Shown here: positions 23,342 through 33,627 of the stretch, piece by piece | How positions within the stretch are numbered: the first letter of the stretch is position 1 | Layout of the letters: each line of letters starts with the position of its first letter | Source of the DNA: Leptasterias polaris | Lineage: Eukaryota > Echinodermata > Asteroidea > Forcipulatida > Asteriidae | DNA: 64,000 nucleotides | Direction: 5' to 3' | Assembly (NCBI GenBank): GCA_037783415.1 | Contig: JAZGTN010000047.1 | Span: 1,674,001-1,738,000, forward strand | The notes under the pieces: model-generated | The model's database searches: none | The model's input: the letters and a program-made list of their open reading frames with translations, nothing else | Told to the model about the DNA's origin: nothing | Made by a program: the position numbers and the translations under genes

Positions 23342-23737
23342 GAAAACAGAAAATGGGGTTGGTGAGACAAAGAGGGCGCTCTGTACAGAGAGGGCGCTAT
23401 ATCTAAGCTTGCTATTACCCCCTCCAATCCAACATGTCTGACAAGAGTGTGAGACGACTGCAAAAAAAACTATATCTTCAAACCATGGAGGTAGGAATAG
23501 AGACCCAATTACACCCTTTTTGTCCTTTGTTCACAGTACCTTTTTCGGAAACAGACGGTGAGTAGCTAACATATTCAAACAATAATCCAAAAATTTAAGG
23601 TAAATCTATTGACTAATTTCTATTGTTACTTTTTTTAGGTCCATGCAAAAGATGCATGAATGATGCTTTTGACCCAACAACCACAAACAACGCAAAGGAG
23701 GTTTTTTTTTAAAATTACAGTAGGGCCCGGTAACCAG

Positions 23738-25010
23738 GCAACTGGGGCGCTGTACTCGGTTTTTTTTCGGAACTTTAACATCTGAGGTCGTAGGATCGGA
23801 CTAGGATGGATCGGTTATCCTAATAGCGCGGGGGTTATCGCTTTTTTGTATACAAATAAAAAAATATTACCAACCTGTGCTGTGTAAAGTGTCCTGTTAA
23901 TGTTATTATTATTCATTGCTGAAGTATTATTAGTATTACTTTCCACTATATGAGCTAAAAAAATACATTGTTTGCCTGATTTAATTCGTCAACGACGTCT
24001 CTGAAAGTGAGCATGCGCGTGGTGCGATTCTGGAGGAGAGCCTCATATCATCGCGACATCATGCTGACATGTGACATGTACTCCTAGAACTATGAGGTTC
24101 ATTCCGCTATTGTCTGGTAATGGAGACGATAGCGGAATGAACCTCATAGTTCTAGGAGTATGTGACATGTATGCAGGGTAAAAGGATATTGAGGGCGCAC
24201 TTCTTCACAGCGGCAGCAAATGGTATTTTAAGGAAAAAAAAACTTGTTTTAACTCCGTACTTCTGTCTGTGTACAATTTCGAGAGTGTGACACGTCCAAT
24301 GACAAAAATTCAAATTGCAAAAGTGAAAATTGGGGCAAGCACTTTGAATTTGCGTCAACAAAATGGAACTTGGCAATAAAGTGTGAAAAGATTAGGGGTA
24401 CGGTTTGATGGACATGGTCAACGGAAATTCACTAGTTCAGTAAAAAGTACATTTTTGTACAATTTTTTGTATATTTTAAACAGGAGACGATACATTCTTT
24501 CTCGGATGTCCACAAAATAATTCTCAGGGCCTTAGTTACCAATTCACTTATTGAAAGTCGTCGCTTGAGGGCGTATTGACAACGAAAAAAGAGGAATTTC
24601 TGGTACCACGGTATTAGGAGACCCACGGTAATAATATGAGGTTTGACTATACTTAAGCGCCCCAGCGAAAACTTGTAACATAAGGATTGGAAACCTCAAT
24701 TTGCTATAAATAATAATTTTTTAAACACCCAGCCACAAAAAATGCCCCAGAACAGAATGACAGAATTAACGACCCAACAAAAATTGAACAAGTCAAAATA
24801 GCTTGAAAACGGCTAGACCCAGTAACTGGGGCGCTGTACTTGTTTTTTTTCGAAATTTTGACATCTTCAGTCGTACTAGCGTCCCAGAGAATTATCGTAG
24901 GTACGATTGTAGACCTTAATTTGCTATGATTTTGAAACATCCAGCCACAAAAAATGCCTCAGAATGACAAAAAGACCCAACAAAATAGCTTTAAAAACAC
25001 CTAGTGGGTT
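23738..25010. repeat. Diverged duplicated blocks
   Basis: CTGGGGCGCTGTACTCGG then T-run and CGGAACTTTAACATCT at 23,738-23,790 recurs with changes at 24,825-24,875. A CCAGCCACAAAAAATGCC block at 24,731 recurs at 24,941, each near a GACCCAACAAAA block. This suggests an old local duplication with a period of about 0.2 to 1.1 kb. Confidence 0.5.
24070..24169. mobile_element. 82-bp hairpin insert flanked by 9-bp direct repeats
   Basis: Arms of 37 bp (24,079-24,115 and 24,124-24,160) are reverse complements with one mismatch around an 8-bp loop. TGTGACATG stands directly on both sides (24,070-24,078 and 24,161-24,169). A 9-bp target duplication is typical of Mutator-type transposition; that link is inference. 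Confidence 0.7.
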
Positions 25011-25465
25011 CTTGATATGTCTAAGACGCAACATCAGGTATTTATTTGTACTCGCAATCATGTTTTGTGCTCCAAATTGATGATTTTTTAAGTCAACAAT
25101 CGAAGAAACCGTCCATCACGAGCCACATCTCGCATGTCTCAGGAAACTCAGAAAATTTGACGGATGCCCTGCCTCAACTGTGACGACGACACGGTTCAGA
25201 GATTGCGCTCGATTTGCCCAAACTTCAGATTGAGCTGCCCAACCTACACAGCCATTCATACAAAAATGGGGACAAAGCTGGAATAGTGGATTTTCTGCAT
25301 CTAGTGTCCATTCTACAGAGGGGTGGAACTAACTAAGATGTCACTGTATTTACTCTCAAGCATGTATAGTGTACCAGTCAGTTTTAAGAGGCGGAGCAAA
25401 AATTTGTGTCATAATTCAAAAGTGTCAAAATTTGTCTTACCCCCATTAGGGTCCCTCTACATACC
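25011..25465. other. Non-coding, nothing recognised
   Basis: No frame with a domain, no clear repeat. Confidence 0.35.
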
Positions 25466-25998
25466 CTGCCAAATACAACAGAATGCAACACAGTTGAAAT
25501 GAGAACCATGCCATATGCAACAAAATGCAACAAGGGATTTTGTTGTATTGTGCAGGCATGTTGTTTGTGTTAGGATTGAGCAAGGGTGTTTGCCCTGCTA
25601 AATGCAACAGTATGCACATTTAGTGGTGACTTGGCTAATGTGTGACCATGAACTCTGCCAAATGCAACAATATCCTAGTCATTCTTCCTGTGGTGTGTGG
25701 CTGCTTTGTTCAGAAACAATGGAAGCACCCAAGCTCTAAGTTTACATACAATTGCATAATGAGGCATGATTTAGAGCTTACATAACAAGTAAAATCACTT
25801 GGCTGCTAAATGCAACAAATTCCATCAAGGTATGAATTTGAGTTGACTGCCAAATACAACAAAATGCAACACCAATATGAAGTCACTTGACTGCTAAATG
25901 CAACAAATTCAGTCAAAGAATGACATCTCAGTTGACTGCCAAATGCAACAGATTACAACAACTAATACCATTTGGTGCATATTGTTGCATTTAGCATG
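25466..25998. repeat. Dispersed CTGCYAAATRCAACA motif cluster
   Basis: Eight direct copies of CTGC(C/T)AAAT(G/A)CAACA or close variants occur at about 25,466, 25,509, 25,595, 25,655, 25,803, 25,847, 25,891 and 25,936, several followed by AAATGCAACA. An inverted copy (TGTTGCATTTAGCA) is at about 25,981. Spacing is irregular (about 40-150 bp). The cluster ends about 240 bp upstream of the first zinc-finger ORF. Confidence 0.75.
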
Positions 25999-26023
25999 GT
26001 TAGGGTTAAAATATTTGTTGTCA

Positions 26024-26080
26024 TTCAAACGCCTTGGGTACTTTATTGGTTGATGCGTGGGCTATTTAAAACTCTTGAAT
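26024..26080 (+). mobile_element. Degenerate retroposon tail
   Basis: CAAACGCCTTGGGTACTTTATTGG then GCTATTTAAAA mirrors the tail at 22,396. The TTTAAA near 26,068 could also serve as a TATA-like element for the gene downstream. Confidence 0.35.
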
Positions 26081-26236
26081 ATGCTTATTCTTTGTTCTTC
26101 TTTATCTACAGATAGAACAGTGTAACACTATGACCTTTGAACTCTGCGACCACCTTGAACTTTGACACTGATGTGATCTGATCTACACGTAAGTTTAGCC
26201 AAGTCTTTCTTCAAGGAAGCAATTATTGGGCTGGAA

Positions 26237-27277
26237 TTGAATCAAGATTTTCTAAAAAAGCAATTACTGATTCGTGAAATACATTGTACGATGCACCAAG
26301 CTATTACCATTAAAAAGGAGCTCAATCCTTCAAGTGAATTGAGTGAAAACAAAGATAGTGAAAGCAATTGTGTGAGTCTAAGTAGTTTTGTCAGCGACGG
26401 CAAGCCATTAAGTTGTGAAACTTGTGGAAAAACCTTTGCAAACACAATCCTACTCGAAGAGCATCAGCGGGTCCACACTGGAGAGAAACAATTTGTTTGT
26501 GGCGTTTGCGGTAAAGTCTTTTTTTCTAAGCACACCTTGGCGTACCATCGGCTTGTCCACACCCGAAAGAAACCATTCACCTGCGAAAACTGTGGTAAAG
26601 CCTTTTCAAAAAGTAGCAACCTATCAAGGCATCAAAGAGTTCACACACAAGAAAAACCATTTGTGTGCGATGTTTGCGGAAAGGCATTCGGTGATAAATT
26701 CAATTTGAGTCAACATCAGAAAACACACACAGGAGAGAAACCATTTGTTTGTGACATTTGTGGGAAAGCCTTCCTACTTAAAAGCACTCTCCTAAGTCAT
26801 CAAAAAATCCACACTGGAGAGACGCCCTTTAAGTGTAATATATGCGGGCAAGATTTCTCTTTTAAAAATAGCCTGACCACCCATCAGCGTGTCCACACTG
26901 GAGAGAGACCATTTGTTTGTGATCTGTGTGGAAAAGCCTTCTCTCATAAAACCACCCTGACAGACCATCAACGAGTCCACACTGGAGAGAAACCATTCCC
27001 ATGTGATCTGTGTGGGAAAGGCTTTTCCCGCGGTGATACCCTCAAAAATCATAAAAAAATCCACAGTGGAGAAAGACGATTTGCTTGTTACACCTGTGGA
27101 AAAACCTTCACTAAAAAACACACTTTGACAACTCATCAGCGTGTTCACACTGGAGAGAAGCCAAATGTTTGTGATGTATGTGGGAAAGGATTTGCTCGTA
27201 CTGACACTCTAAAAGACCATAAAAAGCTCCACACAGGTGAACGACGTAAACAACTTGCAGAAGACACTGTAAAGTAG
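26237..27277 (+). CDS. C2H2 zinc-finger protein, 10 fingers
   Basis: A 346-residue ORF. The first 53 residues are acidic and serine-rich without a known domain. Ten C2H2 fingers then follow from about residue 58 to 330, in the form C-x2-C-x12-H-x3-H joined mostly by TGE(K/R)-type linkers. Such tandem fingers bind DNA in the nucleus, usually as transcription regulators. No KRAB, BTB, SCAN or ZAD domain is visible. All ten fingers keep their C2H2 ligands. The finger sequences differ from one another, unlike the near-identical repeats in the later copies, so this looks like the oldest and best-conserved member. The start is uncertain: a TTTCTTCAAG acceptor-like site lies at about 26,213, so this may be a 3' coding exon, and the ATG chosen is simply the first in frame. 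The stop is TAG at 27,275. Confidence 0.8.
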   Translation: MNQDFLKKQLLIREIHCTMHQAITIKKELNPSSELSENKDSESNCVSLSSFVSDGKPLSCETCGKTFANTILLEEHQRVHTGEKQFVCGVCGKVFFSKHTLAYHRLVHTRKKPFTCENCGKAFSKSSNLSRHQRVHTQEKPFVCDVCGKAFGDKFNLSQHQKTHTGEKPFVCDICGKAFLLKSTLLSHQKIHTGETPFKCNICGQDFSFKNSLTTHQRVHTGERPFVCDLCGKAFSHKTTLTDHQRVHTGEKPFPCDLCGKGFSRGDTLKNHKKIHSGERRFACYTCGKTFTKKHTLTTHQRVHTGEKPNVCDVCGKGFARTDTLKDHKKLHTGERRKQLAEDTVK

Positions 27278-27289
27278 GCATAAAACTAA

Positions 27290-28170
27290 AATCAAGACTG
27301 CATTCATTTGTGACATTTATGGAAAAACCTTCTCTTGATGAATTCATCTGGAAAATCATCACAGAGTCCATGATGAGGAGAAACCATTTATTGTTGACGT
27401 ATGTGGAAAATCCTTCTTAAAAAAACATCACTTGAACTACCTTCAGTGTTTGCACACTGGAAAGAAACCATCTGCTTGTGACATTTGTGGAAAAGCCTGC
27501 CCACAAAATGACTCACTGACATACCATCAGTGTGTCCTCACTGGAGAGAAACCATTTGTTTGTGACTTTTGTGGAAAAGCCTTCAGCCACAAAAGCCATC
27601 TAACCATTCTCATGGAGTTCACACTGGAGAAAAACATTCTGCTGTGACATAGATGTAGATGTATGTGGAAAAGCTTTCTTAAAGAAATCTTCCTCGCGAC
27701 TACATGAGCTCCTTCACACATGAGAGAACTTGTGACATTTGTTGAGCAGCCTTCACTTTGAAGCAAACACTGCAGCAATATTTACTTTGCCACACTGGAC
27801 GCAAACCATTTGTTCGCAATACTTGTGGACGAGCCTTTTCAGGTAGTGGTACATTTATCCTTGCAAACCACCAACAATTCCATTTCAGTGAGAGTCCTTT
27901 TATGTGTGACATTTGTGGCAAAAGGAAGTCCACACTGGAGAGAAACCATTCATTTGTGAGAGTTGTGGATAATGTTTTACTTACAAGTGCGGTCTTACTG
28001 ACCACCATTGAACTCACACTGAGGAGAAACCATTTGTTTGTGGCCTTCGGGAAAAACCTTCACAAATACCACCTGTAAGTATAACCTGAACATCCATCAG
28101 CATGTTCACATTGGAGAGAAACCGTTTGCTGGTGGCATTTCTGGAAATGATACTCTACAAGAAGATGTCT
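27290..28170 (+). pseudogene. Decayed C2H2 zinc-finger array
   Basis: Recognisable finger pieces occur in all three forward frames (for example PFVCDFCGKAF near 27,556 and PFVRNTCGRAF near 27,806) and are broken by stops and frameshifts. Linkers still read HTGEK-like. The stretch directly follows the 10-finger gene and probably represents its lost C-terminal fingers or a neighbouring copy. No continuous frame exceeds about 106 residues. Confidence 0.75.
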
Positions 28171-28398
28171 AAATAGCTATTAGCATATCCACTTTTTAAA
28201 AGAATAAAAAAATTGTTTTTAATGATTGTGCAATTTTACATTTTTGTGGCATTTGTGAACTTTCAAGTTTGGGGTGGTGTGTCATTGCCTAGTAAGAGTA
28301 ACAATGTGGTTATTAAACATGTCTTATCATTCTCAATTGAAGACAGTTAGCTGGCAAATTAAAAATAGCTTTAACCAAAATTGTTTTGATTATTGCAG
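28171..28398 (+). other. Conserved intron-like segment ending in a splice acceptor
   Basis: The TTATCATTCTCAATTGAAGACAG block and the terminal TTTTGATTATTGCAG resemble the DNA upstream of the exons at 30,147, 33,626 and 47,223. It is probably the 3' part of an intron of a duplicated zinc-finger gene. Confidence 0.5.
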
Positions 28399-29040
28399 AT
28401 GAATGCTCAAGAGGAGTTATTTATTTATGACCTATGTGTAGCAACCTACTTGGAAAAACGCAAACTGAAAACAAGAACAAAACTCAAAAGCACGTGCTAT
28501 AAAGTCATCAGATGAACTTATGTCACATAAATTTTTTTTATTGCAAATGTCACACATAAATTATGTAATAAATTTTTCACACGTACATTGTATACAGACT
28601 GAGAGATACCAAAGGGTCCGCACTGGAGAGAAACCATTTTACTTGTGGTCTTTTTGGAAAGCATACTTCAGAAGAGGCTGTCGAAATGGTCGTTATGAGC
28701 AGTTGAGCATATCCACTTTTCGGATTCTAAAATAACAATTAAAAAATGTTGTTTTTGATGTATGAATTTTGGGAAGAAGACATTAGAATTTGTTTGTGAC
28801 GTTTGTCATAAATCTTTCTCTCATCATAAACACAGAATTGGAAAGCACCGGAGAGTGCACTCTGAAGAGAAATCGTTGTTTCTGACTTTTTGTGTAAAAG
28901 TCTTCTTAAAAAAACCACTTACTTTTCTTCAGTTCGCCACACTGAAGAAAAACAATTGATTTGTGACATTTGTCGACAACGTTTTACTAATACCTGCTCG
29001 ATCTTACCGACTGCCATTCGCCGAGTGCACACTTAGGAGA
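28399..29040 (+). pseudogene. Decayed zinc-finger gene copy
   Basis: It starts right after the acceptor-like TTGCAG with ATGAATGCTCAAGAGGAG, the same opening as the intact copies (ATGAATTCTCAAGAGAAG). The frame stops after about 38 residues. Later pieces encode broken fingers, such as FVCDVCHKSFSHHKHRIGKH at about 28,790. Multiple stops and missing ligands rule out a functional product. Confidence 0.7.
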
Positions 29041-29079
29041 AACTGTTTGTTTGTTGTTTTTTTAGAAAGATTTTTGGTT

Positions 29080-29206
29080 GAACAAAGAAAAATTGACTAG
29101 AGCGGGATTTGAACCAACGACCTCCGGTTTAACGTGCCGGCGCTCTACCAACTGAGCTATCTAGCCCTATGTTGGCGGTCTCCCTATTTTGTCAATATCT
29201 TTGTTC
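29080..29206. repeat. Inverted repeat enclosing a tRNA-like sequence
   Basis: GAACAAAGAAAAATTGAC (29,080-29,097) and GTCAATATCTTTGTTC (29,191-29,206) are inverted relative to each other and enclose the tRNA-like segment. Its 3' end overlaps the left arm. Confidence 0.65.
29094..29166 (-). tRNA. tRNA-like sequence, anticodon GTT (Asn) by position, probably pseudogene/SINE head
   Basis: The minus strand folds into a 73-nt cloverleaf. The acceptor GGCTAGA pairs with TCTAGTC with one G-U, the discriminator is A, the D arm is GCTC/GAGC, and the anticodon stem is CCGGC/ACCGG with its inner pair mismatched. The T loop is TTCAAAT, and the T stem has one mismatch. A box (TAGCTCAGTTGG) and B box (GGTTCAAATCC) are intact. 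The loop ACGTTAA places GTT at 34-36, but position 33 is C where nearly all tRNAs have T. With the mismatches, this points to a tRNA-derived repeat and not a working tRNA-Asn. No CCA is encoded, as expected in animals. Confidence 0.6.
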
Positions 29207-29510
29207 GGGGGGTGCCAGTCAGAAGCCATACAACCGCAAACTGCCGTGTAGCCAGGGATCACACGAAGTATAAACTTAGGAGACATTTTTCAAATTTTTT
29301 TTATAGAAAGTACACTCTTTAGGAAGATTTCTTTATGGACATGAGGAAAATAAAATGTAGCACTTCTTTCACTTGTTTTCTTCTTTGCAATTACCTGACT
29401 ACACGGCTACCCACCACTTATTTTCTTTATGGACATGATGAGCATACCACCTGTGAGATGCTAGAATAACTTTTTTGTGTGGAATCGTTCTTTCATTTTG
29501 ATTATAACAG

Positions 29511-30030
29511 ATTCTCAAGAGAAGACATGCAAATCCTGTGGAAAAGAGAGTGTTTTGGGGTTTTTTAATGAGTGGCAACTTACCAAAACATTAAGTGATT
29601 ACAGGTTAGTGACATTTGTCCTAAGGTGTTGAGTGGTATTTTAATTTTCAGTCAACATCAGAAAACACACAGAGGATAGAAACGGTTTATTTGTGACGAT
29701 TGTGTTAGAAAGCATTAGAGGAAAAAGGGGCTTTACAACTGCGTGGGAAAATCCACACTGGAGAGAGATCATTTTGTTTGTGACTCTTGTGGATACTTAG
29801 CTTTCACTAAATGGAAAGAATTTCAAATCAGCATGAGTAAATCCACACTGGAGAGAGATCATTTTGTTTGTGATTCTTGTGGATACTTGGCTTTCACTAA
29901 ATGGAAAGAATTTCAAATCAGCATGAGTACACCCTCACTGGGAAAACAAATCATTTTGTTTGTGATTCTTGTGGATACTAAACGTTCACTAATTGAAAAG
30001 AATTTCAAATAAGCATGAGTAAATCCACAC
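29511..30030 (+). pseudogene. Decayed zinc-finger copy with three satellite-like units
   Basis: An acceptor-like TTATAACAG ends at 29,510 and is followed by ATTCTCAAGAGAAGAC, the exon opening without its ATG. Finger remnants (CKSCGK-like) follow. From about 29,750 there are three near-identical units of roughly 90 bp beginning TCCACACTGGAGAGAGATCA, the same unit as the array at 31,975-32,800. Confidence 0.65.
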
Positions 30031-30146
30031 TGGAGAGAATGCCTCCATGCCCAAGAGTAATGTGGTTATTTAATATATACTTATCATTCTTGATTAAGAT
30101 TAATTGGCAAAAAGTTTTTATATAAAACCAATTTTGACTATTACAG

Positions 30147-30218
30147 ATATGAATTCTCAAGAGAAGACGTTAATTTGTGACTTAGGTAGGGCAGAAACCT
30201 TCTTTTAAAAAAGGCAAT
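30147..30218 (+). pseudogene. Out-of-frame 5' end of the next zinc-finger exon
   Basis: After the acceptor TTGACTATTACAG, an ATG at 30,149 opens with the same SQEKTL peptide as copies A and B. The frame then hits TAA after about 19 residues. Compared with 47,225 onward, an indel has displaced the frame before the EQQEPD segment. If this exon is used with that start, the finger array is not translated. Confidence 0.6.
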
Positions 30219-31310
30219 ATGGAAGAACAGCAAGAACCAGACTCTTCAAAGTCACCGACAATACATCGGCGCGTCAACGCTGGGGAAAAAATGTTTGGTT
30301 GTGACATTTGTGGTAAAGCATTTTTATATAAACGTAACCTTACCACTCATCAGCGTGTCCACACTAGAGAAAAAACATTTGTTTGTGACGTTTGTGAAAA
30401 AGCATTTTCTCAAAAAGGCACTTTAAGTATTCACCAGAGAATCCACACTGGAGAGAAACCATTTGTTTGTGACCTTTGTGGAAAAGCCTTTTCGCGTAAA
30501 CATCACCTGGAAAACCATCTGCGGTTCCGTAGCGGAGAGAAAGAGTTTGTTTGTGACATTTGTGGTAAAGCCTTTTTTGACAAATGTAACCTTACCACTC
30601 ATCAGCGTGTCCACACTGGAGAAAAACCATTTGTTTGTGACGTTTGTGAAAAAGCATTTTCTCAAAAAAACACTTTAAGTACTCACCAGAGAATCCACAC
30701 TGGAGAGAAACCATTTGTTTGTGACCTTTGCGGGAAAGCATTTTCTCGTAAAGACAACCTTATCAGCCACCAGTTAACCCACACGGGAGAGAAACCATTT
30801 ACTTGTGACTATTGTGGGAAAGCGTTTGTTTTTAAAAGCAACCTTGTCAGCCACCACCGAATCCATACTGGAGAGAAACCATATGTCTGCGATGTTTGTG
30901 GGAAAGCCTTTTTACACAAACGTAGCCTTACCAATCATCAGCATGTCCACACAGGAGTGAAACCTTTTGTTTGTGACACTTGTGGAAAAGGCTTCATTAA
31001 AAAACAGTCACTGCTACACCATTCTGATTTTCACACTGGAGAAAAACCATTTGCTTGTGACATTTGTGGAAAAGCCTTTTCAGAAGCAGGCTCCCTGAAA
31101 AGCCATAACTGGGTCCACACTGGAGAGAAACCATTTATTTGTGATACTTGTGGAAAAACTTTCTCACATAAATTTACACTGACATGCCATCAGCGTGTCC
31201 ACACTGGAGAGAAACCATTTGTTTGTGATGTTTGTGGGAAAGCCTTTACACAAAAATCTACTTTGACCAACCATCAGCGTGTCCACACTAAAGAGAAACC
31301 ATTTGTTTAA
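30219..31310 (+). CDS. C2H2 zinc-finger protein, 12 fingers
   Basis: A 363-residue ORF with a short leader (EEQQEPDSSKSPTIHRRVNAGEK) and 12 tandem C2H2 fingers from about residue 28 to 356, joined mostly by HTGEKPF linkers. Finger 3 ends LRFR where others end LRSH, so its last zinc ligand is lost. The others look complete. The product would be a nuclear DNA-binding protein. The ATG at 30,219 is the first in frame, but the exon's conserved start at 30,149 is out of frame, so the translation start is doubtful. The stop TAA (31,308) lies in a TTTGTTTAATACATTTGTGG context shared by copies A, B and C. More decayed fingers follow it. It may be functional or a recent pseudogene. Confidence 0.65.
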   Translation: MEEQQEPDSSKSPTIHRRVNAGEKMFGCDICGKAFLYKRNLTTHQRVHTREKTFVCDVCEKAFSQKGTLSIHQRIHTGEKPFVCDLCGKAFSRKHHLENHLRFRSGEKEFVCDICGKAFFDKCNLTTHQRVHTGEKPFVCDVCEKAFSQKNTLSTHQRIHTGEKPFVCDLCGKAFSRKDNLISHQLTHTGEKPFTCDYCGKAFVFKSNLVSHHRIHTGEKPYVCDVCGKAFLHKRSLTNHQHVHTGVKPFVCDTCGKGFIKKQSLLHHSDFHTGEKPFACDICGKAFSEAGSLKSHNWVHTGEKPFICDTCGKTFSHKFTLTCHQRVHTGEKPFVCDVCGKAFTQKSTLTNHQRVHTKEKPFV

Positions 31311-31965
<655 letters not shown>

Positions 31966-31974
31966 TGATTACAG

Positions 31975-32800
31975 GATTTCAAATCAGCATGAGTAAATCC
32001 ACACTGGGGAGAGATCATTTTGTTTTTGATACTTGTGGATACTAAACTTTCACTAGTTGGAAAGAATTTTTAAATCAGCATGAGTAAATCCACACTGGGG
32101 AGAGATAATTTGTTTGTGATTCTTGTGGATACTTAGCTTTCACTAAATGGAAATAATTTTAATCAGCATGAGTAAATCCACACTGGAGAGAGATCATTTT
32201 GTTTGTGATACTTGTGGACACTAAACTTTCACTAAATGGAAAGAATTTCAAATCAGCATGAGTAAATCCACACTGGGGAGAGATCATTTTGTTTGTGATA
32301 CTTGTGGACACTAAACTTTCACTAAATGGAAAGAATTTCAAATCAGCATGAGTAAATCCACACTGGGGAGAGATCATTTTGTTTGTGATACTTGTGGACA
32401 CTAAACTTTCACTAAATGGAAAGAATTTCAAATCAGCATGAGTAAATCCACACTGGAGAGAGATCATTTTGTTTGTGATACTTGTGGACACTAAACTTTC
32501 ACTAAATGGAAAGAATTTCAAATCAGCATGAGTAAATCCACACTGGAGAGAGATCATTTTGTTTGTGATACTTGTGGATACTAAACTTTCACTATAAAAT
32601 GGAAAGACTTTCAAATCAGCATGAATAAATCCACACTGGACAGATATTTTTGTTTGTGATACTTGTGGATACTAAACTTTCACTACCTGGAAAGCTTTTT
32701 AAATAAGCTAGAGTAAATCCACACTGAGGAGAGATCATTTTGTTTGTGATACTTGTGGACACTAAACTTTCACTAAATGGAAAGAATTTCAAATCAGCAT
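31975..32800. repeat. 90-bp tandem satellite derived from a zinc-finger unit
   Basis: Units of 88-93 bp start near ATGAGTAAATCCACACTGG at 31,989, 32,080, 32,168, 32,258, 32,348, 32,438 and 32,528. The central ones are exactly 90 bp and nearly identical. The unit still shows finger landmarks (CACACTGGAGAGAGATCATT, TTTGTTTGTGATACTTGTGG) but no open finger frame. The 151-residue open frame on the minus strand (32,159-32,614) is a by-product of the 90-bp period. Confidence 0.9.
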
Positions 32801-33440
32801 GAATAAATCCACATTGTTTGTGGTACTTGTGGATACTTAGCTTTCACTACATGTACATGTAATCAGCATGAATAAATCCACATTGTTTGTGGTACTTTGG
32901 ACACTAAACTTTCACTAAATGGAAAGAATTTCAAATCAGCATGAATAACTCCACACTGTTTGTGGTACTTTGGATACTTAGCTTTCACTACATGTACATG
33001 TAATCAGCATGAATAAATCCACATTGTTTGTGGTACTTTGGACACTAAACTTTCACTAAATGGAAAGAATTTCAAATCAGCATGAATAACTCCACACTGT
33101 TTGTGGTACTTTGGATACTTAGCTTTCACTACATGTACATGTAATCAGCATGAATAAATCCACATTGTTTGTGGTACTTTGGACACTAAACTTTCACTGA
33201 ATGGAAAGAATTTCAAATCAGCATGAATAACTCCACACTGTTTGTGGTACTTTGGATACTTAGCTTTCACTACATGTACATGTAATCAGCATGAATAAAT
33301 CCACATTGTTTGTGGTACTTTGGACACTAAACTTTCACTAAATGGAAAGAATTTCAAATCAGCATGAATAACTCCACACTGTTTGTGGTACTTGTGGATA
33401 CTTAGCTTTCACTACATGTACATGTAATCAGCATGAATAA
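32800..33440. repeat. 141-bp higher-order repeat
   Basis: ATGAATAACTCCACACTG recurs at 32,941, 33,082, 33,223 and 33,364, exactly 141 bp apart. Each unit joins two shortened derivatives of the 90-bp satellite, one containing TACATGTACATGTAATCAGC. Units are almost identical, indicating recent amplification. Confidence 0.9.
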
Positions 33441-33625
33441 ATCCATGTTGCATTCATGAGAACGAGAAGATTCGGAAAAATATTTTGTGGCATTTTTGGG
33501 ATTTTCTAGTTCAGATTAACCTCCATTCCTAAGAGTAGATTGGTAACTTAATACATACTTATCATTCTCGATTAAGAACAATTTGCAAATAGCTTTTATT
33601 TAAAATCTGTATTTGATTGTTACAG
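33441..33625 (+). other. Intron-like segment with splice acceptor
   Basis: It contains the conserved TCATTCTCGATTAAGAACAATTT-like block and ends TTTGATTGTTACAG at 33,625. Close counterparts lie before 28,399, 30,147 and 47,223. Confidence 0.6.
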
Positions 33626-33627
33626 GT

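Noticed and set aside
26190..26213. A complete intron between the GTAAGT at 26,191 and the TTTCTTCAAG acceptor
   Set aside because: It would be only about 25 bp, too short for an animal intron; the sites may belong to other exons or be chance.
29094..29166. Functional tRNA-Asn
   Set aside because: C33, a mismatch closing the anticodon loop and a T-stem mismatch favour a tRNA-derived repeat.
32159..32614. 151-residue minus-strand ORF with 30-residue repeats
   Set aside because: By-product of the 90-bp satellite.
33613..33627. Upstream ATG as start of the 35-finger protein
   Set aside because: It lies in the polypyrimidine/acceptor tract conserved among copies; the exon starts at 33,626.
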